The translations under genes and the position numbers were made by a program. The notes under the pieces are model-generated. The model had not been told where the DNA came from. It searched no databases and saw nothing but the letters and a program-made list of their open reading frames with translations. Shown here piece after piece: positions 1 to 12,008 of a DNA stretch of 64,000 bases. Every line of letters starts with the position of its first letter. Within the stretch, counting starts at the first letter, position 1. The DNA comes from Dipteronia dyeriana. Its lineage: Eukaryota > Streptophyta > Magnoliopsida > Sapindales > Sapindaceae. Location: NCBI GenBank assembly GCA_032871835.1, contig CM065298.1, positions 8,791,596-8,855,595 on the forward strand, read 5' to 3'.

Positions 1-722
1 CAATTCAATGCAAAGAGTTGCCCAATGAAAAGCAACTACTAAGTGTACAAAACTTTTAAAGTCGATTGATTGCCTAGGCGTTAAAAGGGGGAATATGCAA
101 AGTGTGTCAAGGAAAAGACTCTAGCATAATCATTATCTTAACAATAATAACCATACCCATCCAACACCATCCAACACCAACCTCACTTGCACTAAAAAAG
201 AAGTCATAGTTAATCTTTAGGAAAGGTCTAACTTTAAAACAAGAGAGTTATTAATGTTTGATTCCATTCTTGAGGTCCATTTGTATGAAAATATGAGCGT
301 TCTTAAAAATTTCTCATATGCGTGTAACTTCAAAAATTATTTGTGCATTAACTCCAACTCGCTTATGTTTCATGAGTAAGCCTATGTTCAGTGTGGAAAA
401 ATGAGAGAAATCTTGAAAAGCTTAGATGTCAAAGCAAAATGTTATCTAATGACTCTTGTGTTCGATACTTTTGAAACTAACTGCATTGAGAAGTCCGGAA
501 TTGTAATCTTTAGTGGTGTAGCACCTTGATCTACATACCTTGGCATCCCTCTTTACTACAATATGATTCACCCAACATCGCATCTCATATTTAGTTGACT
601 CGGTAGAAAATTGCTTGTGGTACATGCTAAGTAGTGTTCTCCTTGCTTAGTTTTGAGTTATCATTTTTTTTGTTTTCATCGATTTTGCTTGGGGACGAGC
701 AAAAGATAGGTTTGGGGGTATT
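1..722 (+). mobile_element. 3' internal end of an Athila/Tat-like Gypsy element with polypurine tract
   Basis: No coding frame of note is present. The stretch 'cttggggacgagcaaaagat' followed by 'aggtttgggggta' at about 689-720 is the purine-rich tract that sits just before the 3' LTR in Athila/Tat-type Ty3/Gypsy elements of plants, and a TG-starting LTR-like sequence follows at once. I infer that this is the non-coding 3' internal region of such an element whose body lies upstream of the window. The lineage call rests on the motif only. Confidence 0.55.
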
Positions 723-2216
723 TGATAACTCTCATTTCTACACTAGGTGTAGCCTCCATTTTCTATCAATTTCATTCATTTTTCGAGTATAAATCCAGTA
801 TTTAGCGGTTTAATTGAGCTTGTGCAGATTCCTAAACTTATAAGAGTATTTTGGTAAAATAATGAAGCATTTGGAGCCATAAAAGAAATTTTTGAAGCCT
901 AATCGAAGAACGGTCGCAGTACATGCACTCTTCGAACAATAACCTTTCAAGAGCGACCCAAGATTAGTAGGTGGGTGTTGTACAAGCGCCCTATGAACAG
1001 GGACCACCACAAGCGACTTCAGATCGGTAGGTGGGCGTTGTACAGGCGCTTTATGTATAACGTCATGTACAGCGCCCAAGCATTCCACATTTAGTTTCAT
1101 GCCCTAATTTCATAACGTATAAATACCTCATTTCAGCTCTTTAGCAAACACCTACCACAACCCTTCAGCTTCAAACTCTTCCATTATAATCCAAAACTTT
1201 CAAGACAACACCTTTCACCCAAATCCTTTACTAAATCATCCAATACCTTCACCAAATCACCTAAAACTTTCATAAAACCACCATCTAAACTTAAATCTTA
1301 CCTTACCAACCCCTAAAGCCCCTATCTTCTCACCCAAAACAACCACCAAAACCACATCTTGGAGTAAGAAGAGTCAATGAGAGAAGAAGACTAACACATC
1401 TAAGCAAGAGAGAAGGAGTTCTTCATTTAGTTTACTCTTTCCCTTTATCTCTTTATTATTACTTGTATTTCACTTATGGCTTGTATTTATCACATACCTT
1501 GTATGGTCATTTCTTCTACTATGAACTAAATCCATCTTAGCTATGGCTAAGATGAAACCTTTACCATTAATTGCTAATAAAGACCACCATTTTATCCGTG
1601 TTTATGTATATGTGTTTCATTCTTTAATTAACATTGAGTGTTTAGCTAGCACTTAGTATCTCATTGGTTGTTATGTGATGTACCGAGAGGGGAAGCACAT
1701 AACATGCTCTATAAAATGCATGATAGAGGTCAAGTAAGGTAGAAATACTCGAGGCTAGTCTCTAGGACTCAATTAGTGAACCATTAAGCTTCATGAACTT
1801 GTGCACATTTCTGATGACCATCGAGAGATTGGTTATTAGTGCATATTGGTGTTGTTTCTATTATTGAGAGAGAGTATAGACTAATAGAGGGTTCACAAGT
1901 CTACATTCATACTTGCATAATTTATCCGTAATGGTATGTCGATAAATTGGTGAGAATTGGTTAGGTGGAGTCAAGGTCTTAGCCTAGTTTCCTAATAGAA
2001 ATACAACTATTTTCTTGTGTGTGACTTTGCCTTGTTTACTTGTTTATTTAAGTTTCATTAATTGCATGATAGTAATACTTTAATTTAATTGGTGTTAGTA
2101 GTATAATTTAGTCATCAAATATTTGCTTGTCTAAATAGTAGTCAATCAATCAATTGTGGTAATCAATTCTTCAATCCTTGTGGAGAAAACTTTATTAGCA
2201 TTGTACTACTCCTACA
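723..2216 (+). repeat. Probable 3' LTR of the Athila/Tat-like element
   Basis: It starts TGATAACTC directly after the polypurine tract and has a plausible end at 'ctcctaca'. The end is uncertain because the 5' partner LTR lies outside the window. The right half (about 1650-2200) shares blocks with the minus-strand insertion at 31863-34564: a 'catcgagagat.ggtta' block, a 'gagagg.gaagcac' block and an 'attggtgag.att' block, which supports a common LTR lineage. Near 950-1055 a phrase containing 'ggtgggcgttgtac' occurs twice. Small ORFs here look like chance. Confidence 0.5.
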
Positions 2217-3322
2217 GTTCCATACTATTGTCGGTGCTCATTTAGGAGTGATCAAGATCCGTGGGTGATATTCAGGGGAGGCCTGATAGATATTGCGCGG
2301 TTCTTGGTGTGGATCTTGTGAGCATTGTGAGAGTGGTTTGGGGTTGAGGTATGAGAAAGAATCTTAGAGTATATGGTTGTAACAATTTATTATATAGTGT
2401 AACTTTCTCTGTCGTCCTGATGGCCCATGGTTTTTTACCCGATTTGGGTTTTCCACGTATATCTTGTGTTCTAATTGATTTATTTTCTCATATCTATTTT
2501 TCTGCTATATACGTTATTAATTGCTATGAGTTATGAGAGTATGTTAGGCATGACGATTCCGCGATCATTGGTTCAAATCCCCAACAGTTTAAGCCATCTC
2601 AAAACTTGAACTTTCTTCCGCTTCTTGTATAAAATCTGCACCTCCATGTTCCTCAGCACCCGAGCATCACTAGTATTCCAATGAAGCACCTCTGTAATTT
2701 TGTTGCTCAAAACCTACATCCAGTGTTTAATAGAAAGCCAAACTTCTGTAATGCTCTCCAATTTCCTCTCCACTCTTGCAACACATCTTCTTCTACAAAA
2801 TCTTAAAATAACTAAACAAGAGATTAACCCCATCAAAATTCCCAATTGTGAGGACCGACCTACTCTATTAAACCAAAGCAATACTCTTTCTTTCCAACTT
2901 GGCTGTGAGAGAAACGGCACTCCCACCTCAGTCGAAATTAAATCCAACACAATTGTGATATCTAGATATAAAAACATTACAATACTGTCAATATTTGTTG
3001 TTTTTTTCTTCTTCTTTTTTCATGCACCTGACAAATGTTTCATTCAGAAAAGATAAGATAGGTCCAGTGGTTAAGCCTCACACACCCACACCCACACCAT
3101 AAGGTTGTGGGTTTGAGTATTTCCCTCATCTTAAAAAACCAGAATTATTGTAATATTTTTTTTAAAAATCATTCAAACTTAACTACTTTTAAATAACAGC
3201 CCACCAAAAACCTTGATCAGAAGAAGATTCAAACTCTTTTGTAAATTAGTATACCTCACCTAATTAAGTAGATGCTTTTTTGAGAAATACCTTCTTGGTG
3301 TGACCATCATTGATTAATAATG
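2217..3322. other. Non-coding stretch between transposons; no supported gene
   Basis: No recognisable gene. Small frames at 2351-2536 (plus) and 2700-3056/2714-2977 (overlapping, opposite strands) have no known motif. A tRNA-like B-box string 'ggttcaaatcc' is at 2570-2580, and a SINE-like segment is described separately at 3056-3137. The rest is AT-rich and unassigned. Confidence 0.5.
3056..3137 (+). repeat. SINE-like fragment with pol III A/B-box-like motifs
   Basis: 'ataggtccagtggttaag' (from 3059) resembles a tRNA A box, and 'ggttgtgggtttgagta' (from 3103) resembles a B box; spacing is about 45 bp with a (CACACC)-type run between. An A-run follows at 3132. This is the usual head of a plant tRNA-derived SINE. 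No target duplication was identified, so it may be a truncated copy or chance. Confidence 0.35.
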
Positions 3323-4053
3323 TGTTAGAGAAATTATGTGTCAAAACTGAAATTGTGTACCTTTTCTGTCGAAGTTCATTGCACTGTGAAATTAGGTTTG
3401 AACCAAATTGTTGTAAGTAGAATAAGAATCACTAAAGTAAAATAATGTGGGCTTCAAGGCACGTTACAGAAGTCGCTTTCCTTAAGACACTATTTTCCCC
3501 TAACCAACTAAGTGATGCACCGGGTTATACAAATGTGCCTCCAAGTTACAATGAAGCCTCGATTGTTTAATATCGTTGTGCACTAACGATTTAAACCATG
3601 AACACTGTTGATGACAAACCATCCAAGAAACAATATTTTATTACTGCAATTTACCAGAATATTGGTATTTATGCAAGAAAGAAATGAGAAATTTGTTGTG
3701 TTGAAAAATGTGAAAATGAGGAAGGAGAGAGTAGTAATAGAAATGTAATGTTCTGTATTTCAGTTGTGTAGGAAAATGAATGAAAGGTCTGGCAATTTAT
3801 AATATGCTTTGCACCTTTTCATAATGGTTACAACCTTTCATTATTTCATGAACAAATACAACTTTTCATAAATGGTTACAGTCTTGAAACCATATAACCT
3901 TTCATTATTTCATGAACAAATGCAGCCTTTCATAAATGGTTGCAATCTTTAAACAATACAACCTTTCATTATGACTTTTCATTTTGAATTAATGGACACA
4001 TCCTTTGTCAATAGTAAACTCTCACATGCTTTATTTTGAAAATATTTCCAACA
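3323..4053 (-). repeat. Copia-1 3' LTR
   Basis: It begins TGTTAGAGAAATT and ends TTTCCAACA on the plus strand, forming a TGTT/AACA inverted terminus. It matches 10201-10950 nearly throughout, for example 'gtgggcttcaaggcacgtta' in both. Just inside it on the plus strand, 4054-4070 reads in reverse as a purine-rich GGTAGAGGAT tract, the likely polypurine tract. Tandem-like phrases 'cctttcattatttcatgaac' recur at about 3833-3970. Confidence 0.88.
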
Positions 4054-4282
4054 ATCCTCTACCATTTTCAAAATAAATGCAATTTGAAAATATCTTACAC
4101 TGGTTCAAAAATCGTACTCATAAATGAAGGTGTCTTTTGGACTTGAACCTCCACTTAGTGAAAACACATCAAAGTTAGTCAAGATGGTATGGTAGGCAAG
4201 CTTTGAACCAGTGACCTTATTCGACTAATCGGTTATGTCTCACACATAATCTTTCAATATCTCAAGTGTTCAAAATTGATGA

Positions 4283-5918
4283 TGTAACACCCATGTCTGT
4301 CGGGCCCAATTGAAAGGCCTAATTTGAAAAAAAAAGGGATAAGTGTGAAACAGAAAAGCCATCAGGTGAGTAAGCCTAGGTAATCTGCATGGCTGACAGG
4401 CAGCTGTGATTAATTAGCTCACAACTTCAGCTGTATCCTTCCATAAGTATATATATTGGAGGATAAACGTTGTGAGAGCTAGAAAGCAGTAGAATCCAGC
4501 GAAAGAAAGGAAAGAGAAAGAGAAGTCAGTGAAGCTCTCTCTCGTGATTATAGATTTCAGTTGATTATTCTTTGGTTCCAGTTTCTAATTGGATCTTGTG
4601 TGATTGTTAGGGAAAGAAGACGAAGTAAGGGAACCTAGCATACTTGGTCCGAATTAAGCTTGACGTATAAGTTGTGAGTGAATAAGTTTTCAGTTTTGTT
4701 TTTAACTTTAAAATTTTCCAGTTTTATGCTTAAGATAAATTGTTGCAAATCATTTAAGTTTTTTATTGCTTTTTATGATTGATGGTGAGGATACAGAGAA
4801 CTGAAAGTATATGTTTTATGCTTATATTAGCATTCAGAATCAATTATATTATTTTATGAATTATCAAGAAGAGATTATGATTTCTATAAAAGCACCATGT
4901 ATGTACCCTTTCCCAGTTTTGATTATGGTTGGCTTTTGGGGCCGTTCTACTCATGTGTATGTCATGACTCGCTCTGCACATGTATTGACCAGAGAAAGAG
5001 TAATTGAGTTGCTCTACACACGGGTATGACCAGAAATTATTCTAGACTTTGCGTTTGCCAGAAGTAATCCGGCTTATGTATTGAGGATATCCCTGGGTAC
5101 GAATTTGGTACATATTAAGATTTTATAAAGTATATTGTTCTTGTTCAGAAAATAGATGCATTCAATTTATTCAGTTTATTAAGTACGAAAGTAGATATAT
5201 TATTTTACTATGTATTACTGAATGCATGTTGAAAAGTTGTTCAGAAATATTGTTTTAAAAGTTTCCATTCACTCACTGGGCGTTAGCGCTCATCCTTTCA
5301 CTCCTAAAATATTTTTCCAAGTAGCTGCTCGGTTGTGCGGACTCAGAAGTTTTGAGGTGGGCCACTCGATGACATCAGGAAGCATAAAAGTCGTGCATTT
5401 TTTTTATTTTCCTGTGTATATTTAGAAATGTGAGGTCGGCATGGTCAAAAAGGTAGATATGGTCGGGACGGTAGGCATGGTCGGGACGGTAGGCATGGTC
5501 AGAACGTGGTCGGACTTCTACTCGGTCTGTTCGGCCTACTCGGTCTACTTGACCTACTCGGCCCACTTGACCTAGTCGGCCCACTCGGCATATTCGGTCT
5601 ACTCAGCCTACTCGAGTTTCTTACTCAGCCTGCTTGGATTTCTGGTCGGGACGGACTGATGTGTTAGTTTTTAAAGTTATCGGTTTTTGGTCCGAATGGT
5701 CATTTTTGACAAACTTTTTGTAACGAACGAAAATATGTAAAGGAATTGCAATTATGTACATTTTGTACTCTCCAATATTTTCCTTACATTATTTTTATGT
5801 TTAGAAGAAAGTATTTAGTATGGAAATTTTAGTAGAAAGCTCTTTTATCATGCTAGTAAGAGTTCTGCCTACAGGGTCTCCCTCGTACTCAAGAGAGGAG
5901 TCGGGGCGGGTCCTGTCA
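4283..5918 (+). repeat. Gypsy (chromovirus) solo LTR inserted in Copia-1
   Basis: It starts TGTAACACCCATGTC and ends GGGTCCTGTCA, the same termini and body as the LTRs of Gypsy-1 and Gypsy-2. It is flanked by a perfect 5-bp duplication GATGA (4278-4282 and 5919-5923). No internal sequence follows, so this is a solo LTR left by LTR-LTR recombination. It carries a short array of an 18-bp 'ggtcgggacggtaggcat' unit (about 5436-5515) and then 'ctactcggcc'-type repeats to about 5600. Small ORFs inside are non-coding. Confidence 0.93.
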
Positions 5919-6146
5919 GATGATGCATGTAAAGGACTTACTTCTATATCTTGGATTTTCATGAACGCTTTTAGTACTCAACCAAATTACATAAAGGACG
6001 GCACCATCCTTGACGCTCATATAGATAGACGTTATCAGAAATGACCCTGTAAAAATTTCCCAACAAAATCTGTTATAAGTCTATTAAAAGCTTAAAAACT
6101 TATCCTTCCTAGTACAAACATGTACCAAACACTTTTACCTCTAGGA

Positions 6147-6199
<53 letters not shown>

Positions 6200-6277
6200 G
6201 CTTCAAACACAACATATGATGTACTTTGCTCATTGAACCAAAGATCTTGTTGTTTTAAGTGTTGGGTTGAGTTTCCA
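5919..6277 (-). other. Copia-1 3' untranslated region with a (TA)n microsatellite
   Basis: This continues the Copia-1 internal region interrupted at 4282. It is non-coding and includes an uninterrupted TA dinucleotide run at about 6150-6195. The RNase H frame begins at its right edge on the minus strand. Confidence 0.7.
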
Positions 6278-7744
6278 TCATTGGTGATGTTTAAATGTTG
6301 GTTTCAGTCCCATCCTTCTTGATGTTTTAGATAACAATTCCCTTGTGAGTCCTTTTGTAAGAGGGTCTGCCGAATTTTGACTTGATCTAACAAAATCAAT
6401 GGTAATCACACCATCTGTAAGCAACTGTCTCACATAACTATATCTTAGACCAATTTGTCGAGACTTGCCATTGTACATCTGACAATATGCTTTAGACAAA
6501 GTTGCCTCACTATCACAGTAGATATATATTAGAGGCATTGGTTTTGGCCACAATAGAATTATATTATTAAATTCCTAAACCATTCTACCTCTTTGCTATA
6601 TGATGCCAATGCAATAAACTCAGCAACCATGGTGGAGTCAGCTATACAACTTTGCATTTTGGAACCCCAAGAGATTGCTCATCCATCAAGCGTAAAGATC
6701 CATCTAATTGTGGATGTATGATCATTTTTATAAGTGATCCAATTGGCATCAGTAAATCCTTCCAAAACATAAGGATATCTAAAATAAGTTCTACCATAAT
6801 CAGTAATATACTTCAAATACTTCAAAATCCTATACAATGCATGCCAGTGTAATTGACTAGGATTACTAGTATACCTACTCAGCCTTCATACAACGAAGGC
6901 AATATCATGCCTAGTACATGTCATGGCATACATCAAACACCCAATGAAACGAGCATATTCTAATTGAGATATTGCTCTCCCAGTGTTAGTGTATAACCTT
7001 ATGATTGGATCATAAGGCGTGGATACTGGATTACTATCGAAATGATTGAATTTCTTCAATATTTTCTCAATATAATGTGATTGGGTTAGTATTAAGCTAT
7101 CATCATTTCGTATGACTTTTAATACCCAAAATCACATCAGCAAGCCCCATGTCTTTCATGTCAAAGTTTGATGACAATAGTGATTTTGTGAGTTCAATGC
7201 TCACACTATCAGTTCCAAATATTAACATGTCATCAACATAAAGACATATAATTACACCTTTATTTCCATTGAATCTACTGTATACACATTTGTCAGATTC
7301 ATGAATTCAAAAACCATTTGAAACAACTTTATCGAATTTTTCATGCCATTGCTTTGGTGCTTGTTTAAGGCCATACAAAGATTTGATAGGTTTACAAACC
7401 ATATTTTTTTGTCCAGGCATTAGAAACCCTTCAGGTTGCTTCATATGAATTTCCTCATTCAATTCTCTATTGAGGAAAGCAGTCTTTACATCCATTTGAG
7501 GTATTTCAAGATGATAAATTGATGCTAATGCAATCAAAGTTCTAATAGTAGCAGTTCTCGCAATGGGTGCGTATGTATCAAAATAATCAAGGTCTTCTTT
7601 TTGAGTAAAGCCCTTTGTTACTAACCTTGCCTTGAACTTATCAATAGTTTCATCAGCCTTAATTTTCTTTTTGAAGATCCATTTATAACCAATTAGTTTA
7701 GACCTAGGCGGTAGGTCAAACAATTTCCAAGTATTATTTCCCAT
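6278..7744 (-). pseudogene. Copia-1 reverse transcriptase and RNase H, broken
   Basis: Reading leftward, 7744-7307 encodes the RT N-terminal part: NTWKLFDLP, then GYKWIFKKK, DYFDTYAPIA, QMDVKTAFLN and [10 protein letters not shown], all conserved Copia RT blocks. The catalytic YVDD lies at about 7228-7239 in reverse but in a different frame, so a frameshift or stop separates it. RNase H ends the polyprotein at 6553-6278 with YCDSEATLSKA, KHI-region remnants and ADPLTKGL. In life this part copies the element RNA into DNA. Multiple frame breaks make it inactive. Confidence 0.85.
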
Positions 7745-7750
7745 GATAGA

Positions 7751-9129
7751 TTATGTTTCATCTTTGACAGTCTCTTTCCAAAATGCAACATCTTGTGACT
7801 TCATTGCTTCTTCAAAAGTGAGAGGATCTGAATCAATTACTGGCGAAATCTCAGTTTGCCTTACATGTACATCTCTAGTTCCTTCAACCATATATACGAT
7901 GAAGTTTGGGCCAAAGGATTTTTCTTTCCTTACCCTTTTGCTTCTCCATATTTCAGGAGGATCCTCAGTGACAGTTCGTTTTGATATTGTCACTGTCTCT
8001 ACAGGTGTATTAGAATTTACATTATTAGGTATAGCAGTGAATCTAGTTTCATAAAATATGGCATCTCTAGAATCTATAACAGTATTTACATCAACAGGAT
8101 TATTAGGTTCAATGACTAAAAACCTATATGACTTACTGTGTTCTGCGTAACCTATGAATATGCATTCTATACCCTTTTCTCCTAATTTCTTTATCTTAGG
8201 TTCTGGAAGTCTAACTATGGCTCTACAGCCCCAAACTCTAAGATAAGAAATATTAGGCTTGATTTTCTTCCAAAGTTTATATGGTGTAATTTTTGTTTTC
8301 TTATTAGGCGCTCTATTTAAAATATGGCATGCAGTTAACAAAGCTTCTCCTTAAAAACCATTACTTAAACCAGAGTTAATGAGCATTGCATTAACCATCT
8401 CAATGAGTGTCTTATTCTTTCTCTCTGCTACACCATTTTGTTGTGGTGTATATGCAGTAGATGTTTCATGCACAATACCAACATTTTCACAAAAATCAAG
8501 AAATTGATATTCACCTCATTTATCACTTCTAAAAGTTTTAATCTTAACATCATTTGCACTCTCTACTTTAGCTTTATAAATTTTAAATTTATTTAAGATT
8601 TCATCTTTAGAATGCAACAAATATACATAACAATACTTAGAGTAATCATCAATGAAAGTTACAAAATACTTCTTTCCTCCTCTAGTAGGGTTGTTATGCA
8701 TATCACATACATCACATGTATTAATTGCACTAAAGTAGATGTTCTATCAATTTTAGGAAATGGTGTTTTAGTGATCTTGGTTTGTGCACATAATTTACAT
8801 CTTTCATGCCTATCATTATTAAACCTTGGAATCAAATTTAAACTAGACATGTAACGTAATCGTTTAGTGTTAACATGATCTAAACGATTATGCCATAGAG
8901 ACAAAGTACATGAGTCAATCACATAAGCAAAAGAAGAATTTATTTTTTTAATAACATTTAGCTTGAACATGCCCTCATACAAGTATCTTTTCCCTACAAA
9001 CACTCCTCCTTTGGTCAATACAAAATTATCTGACTCAAATACAAGTTTGAAACCATGTTTGTTCAGAAGGCTTCCAGACACAAGATTCTTTCTAAATTCA
9101 GGGACATGACATACATTAGTGAGAGTCAA
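7751..9129 (-). pseudogene. Copia-1 GAG-pre-integrase and integrase, broken
   Basis: 9129-8659 carries the pre-integrase module: LWHNRLDHVNTKRLRYM, then CKLCAQTKITK, the Zn-binding C..C part. 8701-8516 has the start of the integrase core (FVTFIDDYSKYCYVYLL). The strand-transfer stretch near 8420-8470 lies across a break. 8341-7751 has the core end and C-terminal part (PYKLWKKIKPNISYLRVWGC, IFIGYAEHSKSYRF). The enzyme would insert the DNA copy into the chromosome. At least two frame breaks occur. Confidence 0.85.
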
Positions 9130-9574
9130 GATCTTTCCAGAAGTGAACTCTATCTACATATTGTCTTTTCCTTTAATAGTAGTAGTGGAGGAATTACCCA
9201 TGTAGAGTATATTTTCATCATCTACTTTTTCATAAATAGTGAAAAGGCTTTGATTCTTACAAACATGTCCTGTAGCGCTTGAATCTATCCACCATCTAGT
9301 ATCATCCTCGAGAGCTTTGATCTCAGATATCATGACAATAAAAATTGAGGTGTTTTCCTCCTTTTTCTTCTTAAGAAGACGACATTCTCTCTTGTAGTGG
9401 TCAGGCTTGCCGCAGTGGTTTCATGAACCCTTCTTTTTAGAACTTTGATTTTTCTTTGAATCAAATTTTCACTTTTTATCCTTGGTGTGTTGAGGGGCCT
9501 GCTTAGCCTCTTTCCCTTCATTCACCATATGAACCTTAGAGAATGAATTGACCTGCTCATAAACATAGTTAATT
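9130..9574 (-). pseudogene. Copia-1 zinc knuckle and aspartic protease remnant
   Basis: In reverse, about 9430-9380 reads HCGKPDHYKREC, most of a CCHC nucleocapsid knuckle preceded by a stop. About 9300-9270 reads WWIDSSATGHV, the Copia protease active-site block with the catalytic D-S-G changed to D-S-S. The piece joins gag to the pre-integrase module. The glycine change and the stop codons argue for loss of function. Confidence 0.7.
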
Positions 9575-10171
9575 CTATAGTCCTTCTCCATGTGGAGGTG
9601 TTAGCTCAATTCTTCCAGAGTAGCATATTTTTTGTGTGAGTTTAAGACTCCTTTTATAGTCTTTCCAAAAAGGAGGGAGTTTATCAATAATGGCAGAAAC
9701 AATAACAGATTCGTCCATATTCATTTGGCTAAACTGATTTAAAATATGTCTAATTTCATGGAATTGTTCAACCACACGTCTGCTATCTACCATTTTATAT
9801 TCAAAAAATTTGGAGGCCAAAAATTTCTTACTTGTAGCATCTTCGACCATATACTTTGCCTTGAGAGAATCCCAAATTTCTTTTGCAGTAGTCACGTTGT
9901 GATATTGATCGAAAAGAGCATCTGACATTGCATTGCACATGTCACCCTTGCAGATATAATCATCTTGATCTCATTTATAATGCTGACGGACCTGTGCCAT
10001 GGTTTCATCATCATGTTTGACCGGCTTCGGTGTTGTCAATACATACACCACATTCAATGTTGACAGGAGAAAATGCAATTTCTTTTGCCAACGAATAAAA
10101 TTGCCACCATCAAAACGATCCAATTTCACAAAGTCCATAGGAAACTCTCGTAGAGAATTTGTAGGTGCCAT
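9575..10171 (-). pseudogene. Copia-1 gag (UBN2-type capsid), broken
   Basis: The start is taken at 10171 (MAPTNSLREF), because PMDFVKLDRFDGGNFIRWQ follows, the usual N-terminus of Copia gag. The frame runs to about 9971, breaks, and resumes at 9940-9575 with AKEIWDSLKAKYMVEDATSK and HEIRHILNQF, the UBN2 domain. The initiator ATG is only about 30 bp from the LTR end at 10201, an unusually short leader with no recognisable primer binding site. Confidence 0.82.
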
Positions 10172-10200
10172 TGTAGTAGCATAAAATAGTGTCTTAAGAT

Positions 10201-10950
10201 TGTTAGAGAAATTATGTGTCAAAACTGAAATTGTGTACCTTTTCTGTCGAAGTTCACTGTCACTGTGAAATTAGGTTTGAACCAAATTGTTGTAAGTAGA
10301 ATAAGAATCACTGCAGTAAAATAAATGTGGGCTTCAAGGCACGTTACAGAAGTTGCTTTCCTTAAGACACTATTTACCGCCAACCAACTAATTGATGCAC
10401 CGGGTTATGCAAATGTGCCTCCAAGATACAATGAAACCTCGATTGTTTAATATCGTTGTGCTCTAACGATATAAACCATGAACACCGTTGATGATAAACC
10501 AGCCAAGAAACAATATTCTGTTACCTCAGTTTAACAAAATATTGGTATTTATGTAAGAAAGAAATGAGAAATTTGTTGTGTAGAAAAATGTAAAAATGTA
10601 AAAATGTGAAAATGAGGAAGGAGAGAGCAGTAACAGAAATGTAATGTTCTGTATTTCAGTTGTGTAGGAAAATGAATGAAAGGTCTGGTAATTTATAATA
10701 TGCTTTGCACCTTTTCATAATGGTTACAACCTTTCATTATTTCATGAACAAATGCAACATTTCATAAATGGTTGCAATCTTAAAACAATATAACCTTTCA
10801 TTATTTCATGAACAAATATAGCCTTTCATAAATTGTTGCAATCTTGAAACAATACAACCTTTCATTATGACTTTTAATTTTGAATTAATGGTCACATCCT
10901 TTGTCAATAGTCAAACACTCACATGCTTTATTTTAAAAATAATTCAAATA
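10201..10950 (-). repeat. Copia-1 5' LTR
   Basis: Matches 3323-4053 over almost its whole length, including the start TGTTAGAGAAATT and the 'tttcattatttcatgaac' repeats. The outer end is degraded ('aattcaaata' instead of 'atttccaaca'), so 10950 is approximate. A small 'gtaaaaat' duplication near 10590-10610 is absent from the other LTR. Confidence 0.85.
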
Positions 10951-11313
10951 TTTTGAACTATAGTAAATAGTAGTACTAAAATTTATATTAAATATTTGTC
11001 TAAAATTTGTCAGTTTATGATAGTAAATGTCACGTTGAATTGAGTCATTAATCACCCAGGTAAAGTGTACCTCTGGTTCCATCCCATCTACACGTACATA
11101 AAATGAATGGTTTTAAGCTTAATGCATTCATTTTCCAGTCGGCCACACGACAGTTTAATTAAAATCCTTCAAGATATCGACAAACTCTTCCAATTATACA
11201 CTCACGGAACCAAGACAAGTTGATTAATCAAGTCAATGGTTCATGTCAAGCAAATATGGAAGGCTATCATTTCGTACTTCATGGAGTTTGATGCTAATTA
11301 GCTGGGTTAATTG
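10951..11313. other. Intergenic host DNA paralogous to 38577-38680
   Basis: No gene. From about 11180 to 11313 the sequence matches 38577-38679 with modest divergence, including 'ggttcatgtcaagcaaa' and 'gctgggttaattg'. The last five bases AATTG (11309-11313) are the left target duplication of Copia-2. The match resumes after Copia-2 at 29718. Confidence 0.75.
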
Positions 11314-11930
11314 TGTTGGGTTATGTGAAGCCAAAAACAAGTGAAGAAAACAATTCTGGCAAGTGGCGCGGCAGAGGCAGTGACCCAGACCGTGGCACAC
11401 ACAGCGAAGAATCACAAAGGATACATGTTGTGCATACCGCGGTACAGACAAGGTGTACACACCGCGGTCTGTGGCGCGGAGTTTTACAGACGTGTTACTT
11501 GCTATGGACCGTGGCGCAGGCAAGTGCCCACACAGCGGTCCAGACCACGGTAGAGATGGATTTCACGAGAAATAGGAAATCCTGCGTGCACAAGTAATTG
11601 GAATAGGAAATAGATTCCAATTGGGATTTTGACTAACCCTAGTGCTCCCATATAAATACCACCATTATTTGTATTTAAAAGAGAGAAGAATAGAGCAGAA
11701 AAATAAGTGCGTAGTGTGTGAGAAAAATTGTTAGAGAGAGAAAGAAATTTTAGAGAGTCTGAAAGAGAGACAAAGATTGTAATCAACTCTGAGATATAGT
11801 GGATTAAGTGCGGTGTGCTCCGTGGACGTAGGCAACTTGCTGAACCACGTAAAATCTTTTGTATCTTCTTTTATTATTGCTTTCTATTTGTGTTTTAGAT
11901 TTGTGTGATTGCAATTTCTTCTCCATAACA
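11314..11930 (+). repeat. Copia-2 5' LTR
   Basis: Starts TGTTGGGTTATGTG and ends CTCCATAACA, with TGTT/AACA ends. U3 holds repeated short motifs around 'accgcggtac' and 'accgcggtct' (about 11436-11550). A TATA-like 'tatataaat' is at 11650-11658, then a 'gagagaga'-rich leader. ORFs across it on both strands are incidental. Confidence 0.9.
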
Positions 11931-11932
11931 AT

Positions 11933-11944
11933 TGGTATCAGAGG
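11933..11944 (+). other. Copia-2 primer binding site (initiator Met tRNA)
   Basis: 'tggtatcagagg' two bases after the LTR is the sequence complementary to the 3' end of plant initiator methionine tRNA (canonical TGGTATCAGAGC; last base changed here). It would prime minus-strand DNA synthesis. Confidence 0.88.
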
Positions 11945-12008
11945 CAGGTTGGGGCACATTATTCACACAAATCTAGGTTCTCTCGAGGTCATCGATTTCG
12001 TCGTGGAG

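Larger units (their letters stand above)
3323..10950 (-). mobile_element. Copia-1: Ty1/Copia retrotransposon, minus strand, defective
   Basis: Two direct LTR-like repeats (3323-4053 and about 10201-10950) flank a Copia-order gag-protease-integrase-RT-RNase H region read on the minus strand. LTR ends are TGTTAG/..CAACA on the left copy; the right copy has lost the exact terminus. The element is interrupted in its 3' untranslated part by a Gypsy solo LTR. Stops and frameshifts break every domain, so it is not autonomous. A clear 5-bp target duplication was not found (left flank taatg; right flank altered). Confidence 0.9.

Noticed and set aside
810..1100. 96-codon minus-strand ORF
   Set aside because: Lies inside the LTR on the opposite strand and arises from its internal repeats; no known motif.
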